A stretch of DNA of 64,000 nucleotides from Shouchella patagoniensis (GCF_002019705.1 NZ_KV917377.1:2168565-2232564), one strand, 5' to 3'. Shown: positions 50,417 through 60,446, numbered from the stretch's first letter. Numbers and translations: made by a program. The notes: a model not told the origin generated them from the letters alone.

Positions 50417-50827
50417 GTGTGGAAATGTCTATTAGTTGTATCTAGTATTCTACTATTAGCAGGTTGTGCTAGTAGCAATGAGGATCGCGTGACTATTGGA
50501 GATGAAGCGGAAGCGTTTGATAAGTACGGTGAGAATCATGTAGGTGGGAACGATGTGTTTGTTTATTCAAATGGTGATGGGATCCATGTATTAGAAGAAG
50601 AGAATGGGATTGCGACACATATCCTTTTAAACATGGCGAATGATGAGGATATCGAAACATATGAAGACGCGTTTGAATACACTCTACAATTTGTACCTGA
50701 TGATTTTGAATGGCTGGAAGATGATGATGAAGAAGGATTAATGACGTTTTCAGACGGGGAATTGGTTGTTGGCGTTCAAGTGAGCGAGACGTTCGATTCT
50801 GCCGTCGTATTTTATGTGGAAGAATAG
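50417..50827 (+). CDS. Small secreted lipoprotein
   Basis: 136 residues from the GTG at 50417 (AGGAGG upstream). Signal sequence with lipobox LLAGC near residue 17, then an acidic mature domain with no recognised family (GEAEAFDKYGENHVGGNDVF, VPDDFEWLEDDDEEG). It should be lipid-anchored outside the cell membrane. It is convergent with the sugar-transporter operon and otherwise isolated. Confidence 0.7.
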   Translation: MWKCLLVVSSILLLAGCASSNEDRVTIGDEAEAFDKYGENHVGGNDVFVYSNGDGIHVLEEENGIATHILLNMANDEDIETYEDAFEYTLQFVPDDFEWLEDDDEEGLMTFSDGELVVGVQVSETFDSAVVFYVEE

Positions 50828-50847
50828 ATGTTTAAGTACCATTTAAA

Positions 50848-50877
50848 CACCCCCTAACCTATCAGTGTCAGGGGGTG
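50848..50877. terminator. Hairpin between convergent genes
   Basis: CACCCCCT pairs with AGGGGGTG around 14 bases between the lipoprotein and permease stops. T-runs are weak, so termination efficiency is uncertain. Confidence 0.5.
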
Positions 50878-50933
50878 ATTACTCTGCCCTATTCTTTTAT
50901 TCCTTTATCTCTTTCCGGCCATTTGGTGTTCTA

Positions 50934-51824
50934 TTACCCTTTCACTGCTCCCTGGGTCATTCCCTCGACAATTTGTTTTTCCATAAATAAATAGAACAGG
51001 ATCGTTGGTACAAGAACAATGGTTAAAGCGGCCATCTGCGCTGTATAGTTTGTTGAATGCTGACCAGCAAAGTTGGCAAGGCCAAGCGGCAATGTCCGCA
51101 GCATGTCATCATTAATGAGGACGAGCGCAAAACTAAACTCATTCCAGTTGTTAATAAAGTTAATAATGATGGCCGTTGCGAGAACGGGGCGGGTCATCGG
51201 TAGAATGATCGACCAAAAAATCTTATATACCCCGGCGCCATCCATAATCGCAGATTCCTCGATCTCTTTTGGAAACGACTTCATAAAGCTTGTTAATAAG
51301 AAAATCGTAATCGATAAGTTAAAGGCGATGTATGGCAAGATGAGCGCTAAGCGTGTATCAAGTAAGCCAATATTTTGCATTAAAATAAACATCGGTACAA
51401 GCGTCGCATGAATAGGTACAAGCAAACCTAGAATAAAAAACGAATAAAGCAGTTTCTGGCCTTTGAATCGGAACCTCGCTAAAAAGTATGAGGCAAGTGC
51501 GCCAAAAAATACGGTTAATACAACAGCCACGCCTCCAACAAAGACACTATTAAAAAAGTAGGTGTTGATATTGGCTGTAAACCAAGCCTCCACGTAATTT
51601 GTCCACACCCATTCCGTTGGCAAGCCAAATGGATTTAAGGCAAAATCCTGCCCGGATTTAAATGAATTGAGGATCATCCAAACGATTGGATATGCATTCA
51701 CAATCGCAAAGACACTCAAGATTAGATAAATCAGTGTTCGTTTCGTCTGTTTCTTCACCCGTGCTGTTTTTTCATTTATTTCTTTCCTCGGCTTCGGTGT
51801 TCGCGGAACATTGTCAACCTGCAT
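50934..51824 (-). CDS. Sugar ABC transporter permease (MalG type)
   Basis: 296 residues, six membrane helices. A basic N-terminus (KTARVKKQTKRTLIY) and the EAA loop EIEESAIMDGAGVYKIFWSIILPMTRPVLA near residue 200 identify a carbohydrate-uptake (CUT1) inner-membrane subunit; VEGMTQGAVKG is the usual C-terminus. It pairs with the MalF-type subunit encoded just upstream. No ATPase is in the operon, so a shared MsmX-type ATPase encoded elsewhere is likely. Confidence 0.92.
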   Translation of the reverse strand: MQVDNVPRTPKPRKEINEKTARVKKQTKRTLIYLILSVFAIVNAYPIVWMILNSFKSGQDFALNPFGLPTEWVWTNYVEAWFTANINTYFFNSVFVGGVAVVLTVFFGALASYFLARFRFKGQKLLYSFFILGLLVPIHATLVPMFILMQNIGLLDTRLALILPYIAFNLSITIFLLTSFMKSFPKEIEESAIMDGAGVYKIFWSIILPMTRPVLATAIIINFINNWNEFSFALVLINDDMLRTLPLGLANFAGQHSTNYTAQMAALTIVLVPTILFYLFMEKQIVEGMTQGAVKG

Positions 51825-51857
51825 GATGCAAACCTCCTCTATGTTTGTCTTGTTTCA

Positions 51858-52748
51858 TCAAGCTCTCTTTCTACCGCGCTTTTTTAGAAGCAAATTAGCA
51901 AGCACAATGATCGTGATGCTAAAAACAAAAATTAAGACAGAAATCGCACTACCATAGCCGTAACGCAACCCTTGGAACGTTTCTGTATACATATATGTAG
52001 CCATCACTTCTGTCGCATTGGCTGGTCCACCGCCAGTCATAACGTAAATCAAGTCAAATGTTTTTAAGCTTCCACTAATGCAGAGAATGACTGCGATGAT
52101 AATGACACCCCAGATGGAAGGTAACGTTACGTACCGTATTTTCTGCCACTCCGTCGCCCCATCCAGTTCTGCCGCTTCTAGAATCTCGTTTGGCACTGTT
52201 TGCAAGGCGGATAGAAAAATGATGAAGTACAGACCGACAAACTGCCAGATGATGACCGCGGCGATTGCGTACATCGCATAATCAGGATTGCCGAGCCAAT
52301 TTTGCGCAAGCGCACTTAAACCAAGGTTATCCAGTAGGTTGTTTAATAACCCTTGCTCGACGTTGTAAATCATTCTCCACGTCAGCGAGATGACGACGGT
52401 TGAAATGACAACTGGAAGAAAGGCAATCGTCCTGAAAAACTTCGCACCCTTGATCTTCCGGTTTAACAATAAAGCGAGCACAAGCGCAATCGGGATTTGA
52501 CCAAATATCGAAGCCGCCACGACAATTAAATTGTTTCGGACAGATAACCAAAACACGGAATCATTGATAATGGCTTTAAAGTTGGCTAGACCCACATATT
52601 CCATCGGTGAAAACCCATTCCAGGACATAAATGAATAGTAAAACGAGATAAAGATCGGAATAATGCTGAAGATACAATACACAAGCAAGGCTGGAATCAC
52701 GCCTAGCGCGATTTTCCAACGGCTTTTTAATAGATGCATCTGCATCAC
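51858..52748 (-). CDS. Sugar ABC transporter permease (MalF type)
   Basis: 296 residues, six membrane helices, EAA loop EILEAAELDGATEWQKIRYVTLPSIWGVI near residue 195. PMEYVGLANFKAIIND is typical of CUT1 subunits. It lies 33 bp before the MalG-type gene and after the response regulator. A TGGAAGCGTTTTCT sequence precedes it at 52769-52782. Confidence 0.92.
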   Translation of the reverse strand: MMQMHLLKSRWKIALGVIPALLVYCIFSIIPIFISFYYSFMSWNGFSPMEYVGLANFKAIINDSVFWLSVRNNLIVVAASIFGQIPIALVLALLLNRKIKGAKFFRTIAFLPVVISTVVISLTWRMIYNVEQGLLNNLLDNLGLSALAQNWLGNPDYAMYAIAAVIIWQFVGLYFIIFLSALQTVPNEILEAAELDGATEWQKIRYVTLPSIWGVIIIAVILCISGSLKTFDLIYVMTGGGPANATEVMATYMYTETFQGLRYGYGSAISVLIFVFSITIIVLANLLLKKRGRKRA

Positions 52749-52768
52749 GTCCTTTCGTCACTTCTTGT

Positions 52769-52782
52769 TGGAAGCGTTTTCT
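52769..52782. promoter_or_regulatory. Possible cre-like site before the permease genes
   Basis: TGGAAGCGTTTTCT differs from the CcpA consensus at two or three positions. It is weaker than the site at 57621. Confidence 0.3.
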
Positions 52783-52832
52783 ATTTACATTGTAAAGGGA
52801 CTCTTTTTATGTAAGAATCCCAAAAGTTACGA

Positions 52833-54404
52833 TTATATCTGTTTTTTTCTTGTTTCATGGCTCGCATTTAAACGCCGATAATGGGTTGGTGTTAATCCGA
52901 CTTGTTTCTTAAACACTTGCACGAAATATTTGTATTCTTTGTAGCCAACATATTCAGCAATTTCAAACACTTTATTGGACGTGTTGAGCAACAACTCTGA
53001 TGACTTTTGGATGCGCAAACCATTTAAATACTCTGAAAAACTCTGACCTGTTTCTTGCTTAAAAAGCATGCTGAAATAATTTGGTGTAATGAAATGGAGC
53101 TCTGCCACTTCAGCCGCCCGCAAGTCCTGCTGGTAATGTTTGTTAATATAGCGTTTAATATTCTCAATCACCCAATGGTTGTGTTCGTTTTCTTTCAGCT
53201 CACCAAGAAAACCAACCATGTCCCGAAGGAAGATCTGTTCAATCGCCGTAGACGTGTTGAGTAAACGGAGATCCACTTCTCCTTGCAACCGAAGTTCAAT
53301 ATCGTCGAATGCTTTATTTGGCAACCGTTCTTGCAACTTTCGTTTGAGCACTAACTCTAGCTCCCGGCACACATGCACGATATGGCTTAGCGATTGGCCC
53401 TTCGCCGCTAACTCTGACACCGTTTGCGCGATACACGTTTCCACTCTGCTCTCGTCATGCTTCAGCACGGCTTCCAATAAAGCTACTTCTGCTTCTGCTG
53501 GATACAACGTTACCTTGTCGCTTTGTACACCTTCAAAAGAAATGCCCTCTCCGTGGCCCCGCTGATGATCGAGCAGCCGTAGCGCTTGCTGGTAATGAGA
53601 AAAACAAGTGGAAAACGAGCCACCAATCGAGGAAGCTACCGTTTGAAGCGGGTATGGGGTTTGCTTCATGACTTCTGTCCATACGTCGTGAATCCGCCAA
53701 TTGGAGAGAACTTCAGGGTCCTCGCTGTAACAAAGCGTCAACAACTCATTTTCATGGCCAAACAGGGAAACTTGCTGAATCCCGCACGTTTCCAATGTCG
53801 TACCCACAACGCTTTTTACCATTTCATTCATTTGTTCAAACGTATCAAGTGGCAACGTCTCTTGGAGCTGGGAATAGCCAGACACTTCACTAATGAGCAG
53901 ACGATAGGCCCCAAACAACGTATCTTGTTTGGCTTTGATCGTTTCTGAAACAGGTGTATGAAAGAGCGCATGGAGAAGCAATTGGGCAATCCAATCATGA
54001 ACCTGACTGCGTTTCTTCTCTTTTTGCATCACAATTTTTTTGGTCACGATTCGAACAAGCCCCATTAATTCGTCCACATCCACTGGTTTAAGCAAATAGT
54101 CTTCGATCCCTAAACGCAGTGCCTGCCTCGCATAGTCGAAATTATCAAACCCACTAATGATGATCATTTTCGTATCGGGGTATTCTTGCACCATGTATTC
54201 TGCCAAAGCGAGCCCATCCATTTCTGGCATGGAGATATCCGTCAGAATCAAATCAATGGATTGTTGTTCCAGTTTTTGCAAGGCTTGCTTGCCATTAAAA
54301 GCGGTGTCTACGACTTCTACCCCTAGACTCTCCCATGGAATCGTTTGAACGAGCCCTTGGCAAATGACCGGTTCATCATCCACGATCAGCATCCGTATGT
54401 TCAT
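52833..54404 (-). CDS. YesN-like AraC-type response regulator
   Basis: 523 residues from the ATG at 54404 (AAGGAGG upstream). Receiver domain 1-120: acidic pair in LIVDDEPVICQG, phospho-Asp in DLILTDISMPEMDG, Lys in YLLKPVDVDEL. A long linker follows. The last 100 residues are an AraC double helix-turn-helix (AAEVAELHFITPNYFSMLFKQETGQSFSEYLNGLRIQKSSELL, EIAEYVGYKEYKYFVQVFKKQVG). It partners with the kinase it overlaps and probably activates the transporter genes. Confidence 0.93.
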   Translation of the reverse strand: MNIRMLIVDDEPVICQGLVQTIPWESLGVEVVDTAFNGKQALQKLEQQSIDLILTDISMPEMDGLALAEYMVQEYPDTKMIIISGFDNFDYARQALRLGIEDYLLKPVDVDELMGLVRIVTKKIVMQKEKKRSQVHDWIAQLLLHALFHTPVSETIKAKQDTLFGAYRLLISEVSGYSQLQETLPLDTFEQMNEMVKSVVGTTLETCGIQQVSLFGHENELLTLCYSEDPEVLSNWRIHDVWTEVMKQTPYPLQTVASSIGGSFSTCFSHYQQALRLLDHQRGHGEGISFEGVQSDKVTLYPAEAEVALLEAVLKHDESRVETCIAQTVSELAAKGQSLSHIVHVCRELELVLKRKLQERLPNKAFDDIELRLQGEVDLRLLNTSTAIEQIFLRDMVGFLGELKENEHNHWVIENIKRYINKHYQQDLRAAEVAELHFITPNYFSMLFKQETGQSFSEYLNGLRIQKSSELLLNTSNKVFEIAEYVGYKEYKYFVQVFKKQVGLTPTHYRRLNASHETRKKQI

Positions 54405-56214
54405 GAGCCGCATCCTCCTTTTCAAGCAATTGTCTCCGCTCTGCTTCGCTTTCTACGTATGGAATGCGCACACGAATGTGGGCGCCTTTATCCGATGCGA
54501 TCGCCATTAGTCCGCCATTTTCACCAAACGTCTTCACTAAGCGTTCATGCGTGTTTCGTAAAGCAAACCCATCGCCATCTCGGTTTTCTTCATTTAATGA
54601 TTCGTTAAATACGTCCACGTCAACATGAAACCCTTTGCCGTTATCAAACACATCAATCAGAACAAATGCACCTTCCCGATACGCGCGAATGGTAATGGCA
54701 TTCGCTTGATTTAATTCACGAAAACCGTGCCGAAGACTGTTTTCTACTAACGGTTGCAAGATCAGCTTTAAAATAAGGGCTTGTTCAATACTCGCTTCCA
54801 TGCGGAGGGAAAACGTCAGCTGGCCGCCGAGCCGTCGCTTTTGCAACTCCAAATAGCTCTGGACATAATTCATTTCATCTTTGAGGGAAATCAACAGTTT
54901 GCCCTGGCTTAAGCTAATCCGGAACAATCCTGACAAATGCTCAATGCTTTTTCCCGTCTCAAATGCCTGCTCCAACCTTGCCGTCCAGCGGATCATATCC
55001 AATGTGTTGTACAAGAAGTGAGGATTAATCTGACTTTGCAACGCTTTTAACTCTGATTCTTTATTCTGAATTTCGAGTTTATACTTCGTCTCGATTAAAT
55101 GCTGGATGCGAGCGACTGCTTTATTAAAGCGCGAACCTAACTGGCCAATTTCATCCTGTGAACGCACTTTTACTTGCGCAGTGAAATCGCCTTCTTCAAG
55201 GCGCTTTGTTTCCCGCGTCAGTTCTGTGATTGGTTTAATGATCGTCAACATAAACCCTGCAATCGCTACAAGACCGATCATACCTGCCACACTCATAATG
55301 ATTTGCATCGTTTTACGAATGCCTATAAATTCGTCAAGAATATACTCTTCGCTTATGGTTGAAACGAGGGAGAGATCCGTGCCAGCTACTTTTCGAGTAA
55401 CTCCATAATATGTTTCCCCGCGATCCTCATATTGGAAAAGGGCTTCCTCTGATTGCATGTTAAAAATAACATCCTCATTTGGATACAGATCACCAACAAG
55501 GTCTGGATTGCGATGAGAAAGAACAAGGCCCTCCTCTTGAAGCAAGATCATTTCATAGTTCGGATCCAAGTAGCTGTTTGTCATATGAGCAAACAATTCG
55601 CGCTCATCTAAGCGGATTTTCACTTGCCCAATCGGTTCGGAAATATCGTAAAGGTTGTTGATCACCCGAAACAGCGAAAGAATGGTGTAATTTCCCGTTG
55701 TCCAACCTCTTCGCGTTAAAATATACGGGTCCGTCCATACAACCTTGCCAAGTTCTTCGCGAGCTGTATCCTCCCAAAACGATTCATCACCGCCCATTCG
55801 CTCCCCAAGATGTAATTGAGCTCCATTGATTCCTTCAATCTGCGCAGAATTAAAATAGGTTTTATTGTTTAAATGAAACGTAAAAAAGCCGCGAATATGA
55901 TCTTGAAGCCGTTGCATCTCTTCCGGCTCACTCTCCTCCCCGTCCACGGGAAGCGTCATGTATTGCCGAAACTCTTCGCTATAAATGATATAACTAGATA
56001 ACTCTTCTACTTCTTCCATCACGTCAAGCAAATTTGATTCAATCTGCCGCAAGTTCTGTTCCGTTCGTTCAATCACTTGTTTTTCTAAGATAGCATTTGA
56101 TTGATAGTAAACGAGTAAACTAATCGTTAAAGCTGGGATTAAAATAAGCGACAATAAGATCAATACCGATTTCCAGCGCAAACTCCAATGACGAAATGAT
56201 CCCCATTTATTCAT
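54376..56214 (-). CDS. YesM-like sensor histidine kinase
   Basis: 612 residues from the ATG at 56214. Two membrane helices (SVLILLSLILIPALTISLLVYY near residue 15, TMQIIMSVAGMIGLVAIAGFML near residue 290) enclose an extracellular sensor. HAMP (IIKPITELTRETKRLEEGDF), phospho-His in INPHFLYNTLDMIRWTAR and the ATPase boxes LQPLVENSLRHGF and DNGKGF follow. Its end overlaps the response-regulator start by 29 bp. Such pairs sense oligosaccharides in cell-wall degradation systems; here the ligand is presumably a sugar, possibly presented by the binding protein at 56305. Confidence 0.93.
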   Translation of the reverse strand: MNKWGSFRHWSLRWKSVLILLSLILIPALTISLLVYYQSNAILEKQVIERTEQNLRQIESNLLDVMEEVEELSSYIIYSEEFRQYMTLPVDGEESEPEEMQRLQDHIRGFFTFHLNNKTYFNSAQIEGINGAQLHLGERMGGDESFWEDTAREELGKVVWTDPYILTRRGWTTGNYTILSLFRVINNLYDISEPIGQVKIRLDERELFAHMTNSYLDPNYEMILLQEEGLVLSHRNPDLVGDLYPNEDVIFNMQSEEALFQYEDRGETYYGVTRKVAGTDLSLVSTISEEYILDEFIGIRKTMQIIMSVAGMIGLVAIAGFMLTIIKPITELTRETKRLEEGDFTAQVKVRSQDEIGQLGSRFNKAVARIQHLIETKYKLEIQNKESELKALQSQINPHFLYNTLDMIRWTARLEQAFETGKSIEHLSGLFRISLSQGKLLISLKDEMNYVQSYLELQKRRLGGQLTFSLRMEASIEQALILKLILQPLVENSLRHGFRELNQANAITIRAYREGAFVLIDVFDNGKGFHVDVDVFNESLNEENRDGDGFALRNTHERLVKTFGENGGLMAIASDKGAHIRVRIPYVESEAERRQLLEKEDAAHEHTDADRG

Positions 56215-56304
56215 AGTAAGCGACAGTCCCTTTTCATTGAGTCGTTGGAAAAGAGCAGCGCCATTCAAGAAAGAATGCCCTGCTCTTTGTCATTTACTAT
56301 AGCA

Positions 56305-57603
56305 TCATTGCGCGTTTACCGTGTTTTGAATATTTTGCGCGGCTTCTTCTGGAGTCGAGCGACCAATGGTGATCGCTTGCAACTCATTTTGCAACACATT
56401 GTTGACCGCTTGTGGCAAGACCGCGTCATACACGGGGGCTGGCGGCGCTTCTTGTGATAGCTGCAACATGTCTAAAAACAAAGGATCAAGATCCGCCTCT
56501 TCAGGCATATCAACCTCAGCAGCCACTACACGACCTACACCAATTAAGTCCTGATAAAATTCTTCATTAAACATCCATTTCAAGAACGTCTCTCCTGCTT
56601 CTCTCTTTTCATCAGATAAATCCGCATTCAACGACCAGGCATTTCCATATACAGTTGAAATCGTACCAGAGTCACCTAAAGGAATCGGCGCAATGCCAAC
56701 ATTCATCTCATCCGTCTTATTCGTCAAAATGCTAATCGCGCCCCAGTTTCCATCAATGACCATCGCCGAACGTTCTTGCAAGAAATACTCAATCATCTGG
56801 TTATCATCGATCGTATTTAAATCTTCGTTAAATGCATCAATCTCCACTAACTCTTCAATCACTTCTAGCGCCTCAACAAACTCTGGGTCCGTGAACGAAC
56901 GCTCTCCTTCAAGTACTTGCGGAATAAAATCATTTCCTGTAAAACGATCGGCAATCGTTGAAATGTATACCGATTGCAGTACCCAAGAAGCTGAATTTCC
57001 TAAAGCAATAGGCGTCGTGTCCTCATCACGTAAATCGCCAATCAGTTGTTTAAATTCATCGTACGTTTGTGGGAACTCATCGTACCCTAATTCATTTAAC
57101 ATATCGATATTATAAAAAACGAAGCTTGTTGGGTTTTGAACAGAAGGGATGGCATACGCTTCCCCATCAAACGTAAAATCAGCAAGCGCGTCTTCATTCA
57201 ATAACCCATTGTCCGTCCAGTTGTCCAAAATATTAGTAAGTGAACCGACCGCTTCTCCATCTACAAGCGGCTGAAGCTCGGCTCCAGGCCACACTTGAAA
57301 GATGTCTGGCAGCTGTCCACCTGCAGCTTGCGTATTTAACCGTGTCCGGTAATCCGCATGAGGCGTCGTTTCGATGTTTAATTGAATATCATCATGTTCT
57401 TCATTAAATTGTTCGACCCGATCCACTGTTAATTTAAAGTCATCCCGGTCCGGATTCGCCGACGCCCAAAAGCTCAGCTCCACAACCTCATTACTACCTG
57501 ATCCACTTGCATCTTCTGTATCCCCACCACAAGCCGCAAGCATCGTCAACATACACACGGCCGTACCTGTATAGACGTAATTCCGTCTCTCCCTGCCATT
57601 CAA
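56305..57603 (-). CDS. Sugar ABC transporter substrate-binding lipoprotein
   Basis: 432 residues, TTG start with GGGGG upstream. Lipobox MLAAC near residue 24. The mature part is family-1 solute-binding (VELSFWASANPDRDDFKLTVDRVEQFNEEHDDI, FKQLIGDLRDED, SAMVIDGNWGAISIL). It is the first gene of the operon. A good cre site lies 18 bp upstream of the start, suggesting carbon catabolite repression. The sugar is unknown. Confidence 0.9.
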   Translation of the reverse strand: MNGRERRNYVYTGTAVCMLTMLAACGGDTEDASGSGSNEVVELSFWASANPDRDDFKLTVDRVEQFNEEHDDIQLNIETTPHADYRTRLNTQAAGGQLPDIFQVWPGAELQPLVDGEAVGSLTNILDNWTDNGLLNEDALADFTFDGEAYAIPSVQNPTSFVFYNIDMLNELGYDEFPQTYDEFKQLIGDLRDEDTTPIALGNSASWVLQSVYISTIADRFTGNDFIPQVLEGERSFTDPEFVEALEVIEELVEIDAFNEDLNTIDDNQMIEYFLQERSAMVIDGNWGAISILTNKTDEMNVGIAPIPLGDSGTISTVYGNAWSLNADLSDEKREAGETFLKWMFNEEFYQDLIGVGRVVAAEVDMPEEADLDPLFLDMLQLSQEAPPAPVYDAVLPQAVNNVLQNELQAITIGRSTPEEAAQNIQNTVNAQ

Positions 57604-57620
57604 GCTAATTCCCCCTTTTT

Positions 57621-57634
57621 TGAAATCGCTTTCA
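57621..57634. promoter_or_regulatory. CcpA cre box of the sugar operon
   Basis: TGAAATCGCTTTCA is palindromic and fits the TGWNANCGNTNWCA consensus exactly. Its position 18-31 bp before the start of the binding protein suits repression by CcpA or a LacI-type regulator. Confidence 0.75.
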
Positions 57635-57810
57635 AAAATTATTATGACATATTCCTTTATTTAAAAAAGTCTAAAATATTAACATTACATCTATTAATTT
57701 ATTGAATATGGGCCGTCGTTTGTATGACAGGAAAAAGCATGGGCGTGAATGACAAGTTGTTTATGAACATACGATATCGCTCACAAACATGCCAGCATCC
57801 ACTTGATGAT

Positions 57811-57846
57811 AAAAAAGCGCCAAAATGATGGTTATCATTTGGCGCT
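57811..57846 (-). terminator. Minus-strand terminator
   Basis: AGCGCCAAATGAT pairs with ATCATTTTGGCGCT around AACC (minus strand), then six T residues. It lies inside a 93-codon open frame (57699-57980), which is therefore unlikely to be a real gene. Confidence 0.8.
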
Positions 57847-57918
57847 AAAGACACTACTTCTCTTTCTCGAAGGTGATCAATCCAATATTGAGGTGTTTTA
57901 AACAAAAAAGAGCAAACG

Positions 57919-58141
57919 ATGGCCCGCTTACATATAAGCCCTAAGTTATCCCTTTCCAACACGGATTGGTTCTTATTCACGACTCCACTCTCCCATTAAA
58001 AAAGTTCGTTTTCATAAAAAAACAAAAAAGTTGCTGTTTTTCCACGGTTCTAGAAAAGCAGCAAGCTTGTTGTCTTATGAGTGGTAATAGTTTAGCACTT
58101 CTTTCCAGTCTGCTGGTTTCCCGTTCGCACGAAGCTCAGTT
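57919..58141 (-). repeat. Duplicated segment, copy 1
   Basis: About 223 bp closely similar to 63282-63506, in the same orientation. Read on the minus strand it contains the last residues of a protein (LRANGKPADWKEVLNYYHS, stop at 58075-58077), a terminator-like hairpin (GCTGCTTTTC...GAAAAACAGC), and a GTG-AAT-AAG-AAC start-like segment (N-K-N-Q-S). The encoded tail is conserved at protein level between copies (synonymous changes), so a gene was duplicated and has since decayed. Confidence 0.6.
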
Positions 58142-58326
58142 GCAACCTCTGCAAGCACCAGGCAAACGACCGATAAGAGAATTTAAAATTTGAATCATTC
58201 TTCCTATCATCCTTTTCAGATAATGTAAACGCATTCATTGTTTTGGCGACACTTATAGGAGCTATGGGTAAACATAGCTTATACTCGTTTTCCCATTTTA
58301 TGTACGTATTTTTAAAGAAAAGAATT

Positions 58327-58360
58327 AATAAAACCACTCTACTTAAAGAGTGGTTTTATT
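58327..58360. terminator. Perfect bidirectional terminator
   Basis: AATAAAACCACTCT (58327-58340) pairs with AGAGTGGTTTTATT (58347-58360) around ACTTAA. The rest of 58142-58531 has no credible gene. Confidence 0.85.
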
Positions 58361-58531
58361 AAGTAATGCATTACCCTTAGAAACGAAGATCAATAAGGAA
58401 TACCATTATAATGCTCAAAAATCGAAACACTATACATGAAATTTGTTCCCACATTAATCGACTAATATATACATAATTCTCTTAATATAGGAGATCCTTA
58501 TAGAAGTGCGAAATGAAAGGTGGCACAGAAA

Positions 58532-59065
58532 ATGAAATTACTTAGGAGGATTGCGATGGGAATTATGAGTGGTAACCCACAAGACGAACCAATGCATTAT
58601 GGAGAGGTTTTTAGCACTTGGAATTATTTAATGGTTTGTAACAAAAACATTGCTGATACTCAAATGTTACTAAATCATGTTGGTGATAATGATCTTAAGA
58701 AACTATTGCTTGAATCCATTGATGCTGCAAAATCAGAGGCTAAACAAATTTCAGAGTTGCTTAAAACGAATGGTGTGGCTTTACCACCAGCGGCACCCGA
58801 ACCACCATCAGTGGATTTAAATGCTATTCCAGTCGGAGCTCGTTTCCCCGATCCTGATGTCGCAGCCACTGCTGCTGGAGCAACAGCGACTGGACTTGTC
58901 ACATGTAGTCAAATCATGGCACAGTCCATTCGCGAAGACATTGCTATGATGTTTGGTCAATTTCACATGGCAAAAGCTACACTCGGCGCAAAATTTCTAA
59001 AACTAACAAAAGAAAAAGGATGGTTAATACCTCCCCCGTTACATCACTCCGAGACGGAAAAATAA
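58532..59065 (+). CDS. DUF3231-family protein
   Basis: 177 residues from the ATG at 58532 (AAAGGTGG upstream). Helical, ferritin-like outline: MHYGEVFSTWNYLMVCNKNIADTQMLLNHVGDNDLKKLL, then a Pro-rich loop (LPPAAPEPPS) and IREDIAMMFGQFHMAKATLGAKFLKL. Two-domain members are near 330 residues; this is a one-domain form. The family is widespread in spore-forming Bacilli and possibly spore-associated, but its role is not established. Confidence 0.82.
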   Translation: MKLLRRIAMGIMSGNPQDEPMHYGEVFSTWNYLMVCNKNIADTQMLLNHVGDNDLKKLLLESIDAAKSEAKQISELLKTNGVALPPAAPEPPSVDLNAIPVGARFPDPDVAATAAGATATGLVTCSQIMAQSIREDIAMMFGQFHMAKATLGAKFLKLTKEKGWLIPPPLHHSETEK

Positions 59066-59109
59066 CATAGTAGTTGCTATTCGATTTCTACTACTAAACA
59101 AAGCCCACC

Positions 59110-59135
59110 GTCGCCTCTATCAGGCGACTTTTTTT
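59110..59135 (+). terminator. Terminator of the DUF3231 gene
   Basis: GTCGCCT (59110-59116) pairs with AGGCGAC (59122-59128), then seven T residues. Confidence 0.9.
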
Positions 59136-59165
59136 GTCATAGGACAAGTTCCTTTTTGAAAAGTT

Positions 59166-59324
59166 CATGAGTTAATCGCGTTATTAAATAAAATTGAAGA
59201 TAAGAATAAAGAAGTCACCATTCAACATTTAATTTACTTACAAGAGAATGGAATCATCGTAATGGAGGAAAAAGAACTCCTGTGTACAATTCCTAATAAC
59301 GATACACGTGTACACCTTAGTTGA
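59166..59324 (+). pseudogene. Short gene remnant
   Basis: A start-less frame of about 52 codons (ELIALLNKIEDKNKEVTIQ, HLIYLQENGIIVMEEKELL) ends at a TGA at 59322-59324. Coding-like composition, an in-frame stop upstream, no ribosome site. Not recognised. Confidence 0.35.
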
Positions 59325-59457
59325 AGCACAAGCATTATAAAAGCCACCCACAGGGATAGGGGCGGCTGGAGTCGTGATGTGTGCTATCCTGGAGGGGAGA
59401 ACACACATTACTTATAGTGAACCGTTTATTATTTATTTATACATCTAAATACTAAAT

Positions 59458-59478
59458 AATCCCCGCTTTTGCGGGGAT
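59458..59478. terminator. Hairpin terminator
   Basis: ATCCCCGC and GCGGGGAT with a four-base loop, then TTTAT. It belongs to no clear gene. Sequence 59325-59719 otherwise shows nothing. Confidence 0.5.
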
Positions 59479-59719
59479 TTATCGAATGAGGTGAACTCGT
59501 CTCCTTTAGAAAACAGCCCGAACACAGTTAAGTGCATAAATAATATATATCAAAAGAACGATATTAAGTAGAACCTAATTTGAAAATTCTTTTTTTTAAC
59601 AGCAAAATTGAAAGCCGCTGCATTCATAATTTATTCAGCACATGAAAGTTTCTCTATAGTAAAACAGTGCAGTTAAATAACCACTCTAAAAGCCGCAAAG
59701 TGATTCATTAAACGAATGA

Positions 59720-60247
59720 ACATCCGCTTACTTTTGTGAATTATTATCAGAACTGAATTTCGATGTCATTTGTCCAAATTTATTAGAAGAAGAGACAATT
59801 TTTGATTATTCTCAAGAGGAAATTGCTTATGGAGATTTTATGAAGAGCGTAGGTTTCACTGACGCTACACAAAAAATAAAATCGTTATTATCAGATGTTA
59901 AAGATAATTACGAAAAAATATGTATTATTGGATTTAGTATAGGGGCTACTATTGCTTGGTTTTGTAGTGAGGAAGAATGTGTAGATGGAATAGTTGGATA
60001 CTATGGTTCACGTATTAGGAATTATGTAGAATTAACACCACAAACTCCAACACTGCTATTCTTTCCACAAGAAGAACACTCTTTTAATGTGGACGATTTA
60101 ATTTCGACTTTAAATCAAAAGAATATTGAAGTACATAAATTTAACGGAAAACATGGATTTAGTGACCCTTACTCTCCAAATTATAATTTTAAATCTGCAC
60201 AAAAAGCATTTAATGAAATGATGAATTTTATAATAAACATACATTAA
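59720..60247 (+). pseudogene. Dienelactone hydrolase-family gene lacking its 5' end
   Basis: The frame is open from 59720 (after a TGA at 59717-59719) and reads the DLH fold: YFCELLSELNFDVICPNLL, then the nucleophile region IIGFSIGATIAWFCSEEE with Ser in GFSIGA instead of Cys, GIVGYYGSRI, TPTLLFFPQEEHSF and a catalytic His in KFNGKHGFSDPYS. The first 30 residues of the family (HEIYG oxyanion region) are missing, and the only ATG in frame is at 59840. It is probably non-functional. Confidence 0.75.
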
Positions 60248-60446
60248 GTTAGCTGATGTGTTACTAAGCTATAAGGGATTTCCTTAAACAAGGGAAACTT
60301 TTTTCTTTTGATGCTAACGGGTAGCGATCCTTAAAGAAGCAGGGACTGCTCTTTTTCTTATTGAAGTAACGAGCAGGATACTGATGCAAGGAGCTGCCTC
60401 TTTAGTCACCCATGACGAAGGACAGCTCTTTTTGCTTGTATTAATG
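60248..60446. other. Gap with two terminator-like hairpins
   Basis: TTTCCTT...AAGGGAAA followed by T residues (about 60275-60305) and AGCAG-GGA-CTGCT followed by CTTTTTC (about 60338-60358) lie between convergent genes. No gene is seen. Confidence 0.5.

Noticed and set aside
57699-57980. Open frame of 93 codons on the minus strand
   Set aside because: A strong minus-strand terminator (57811-57846) lies inside it and the second copy of the start segment stops after 18 codons.
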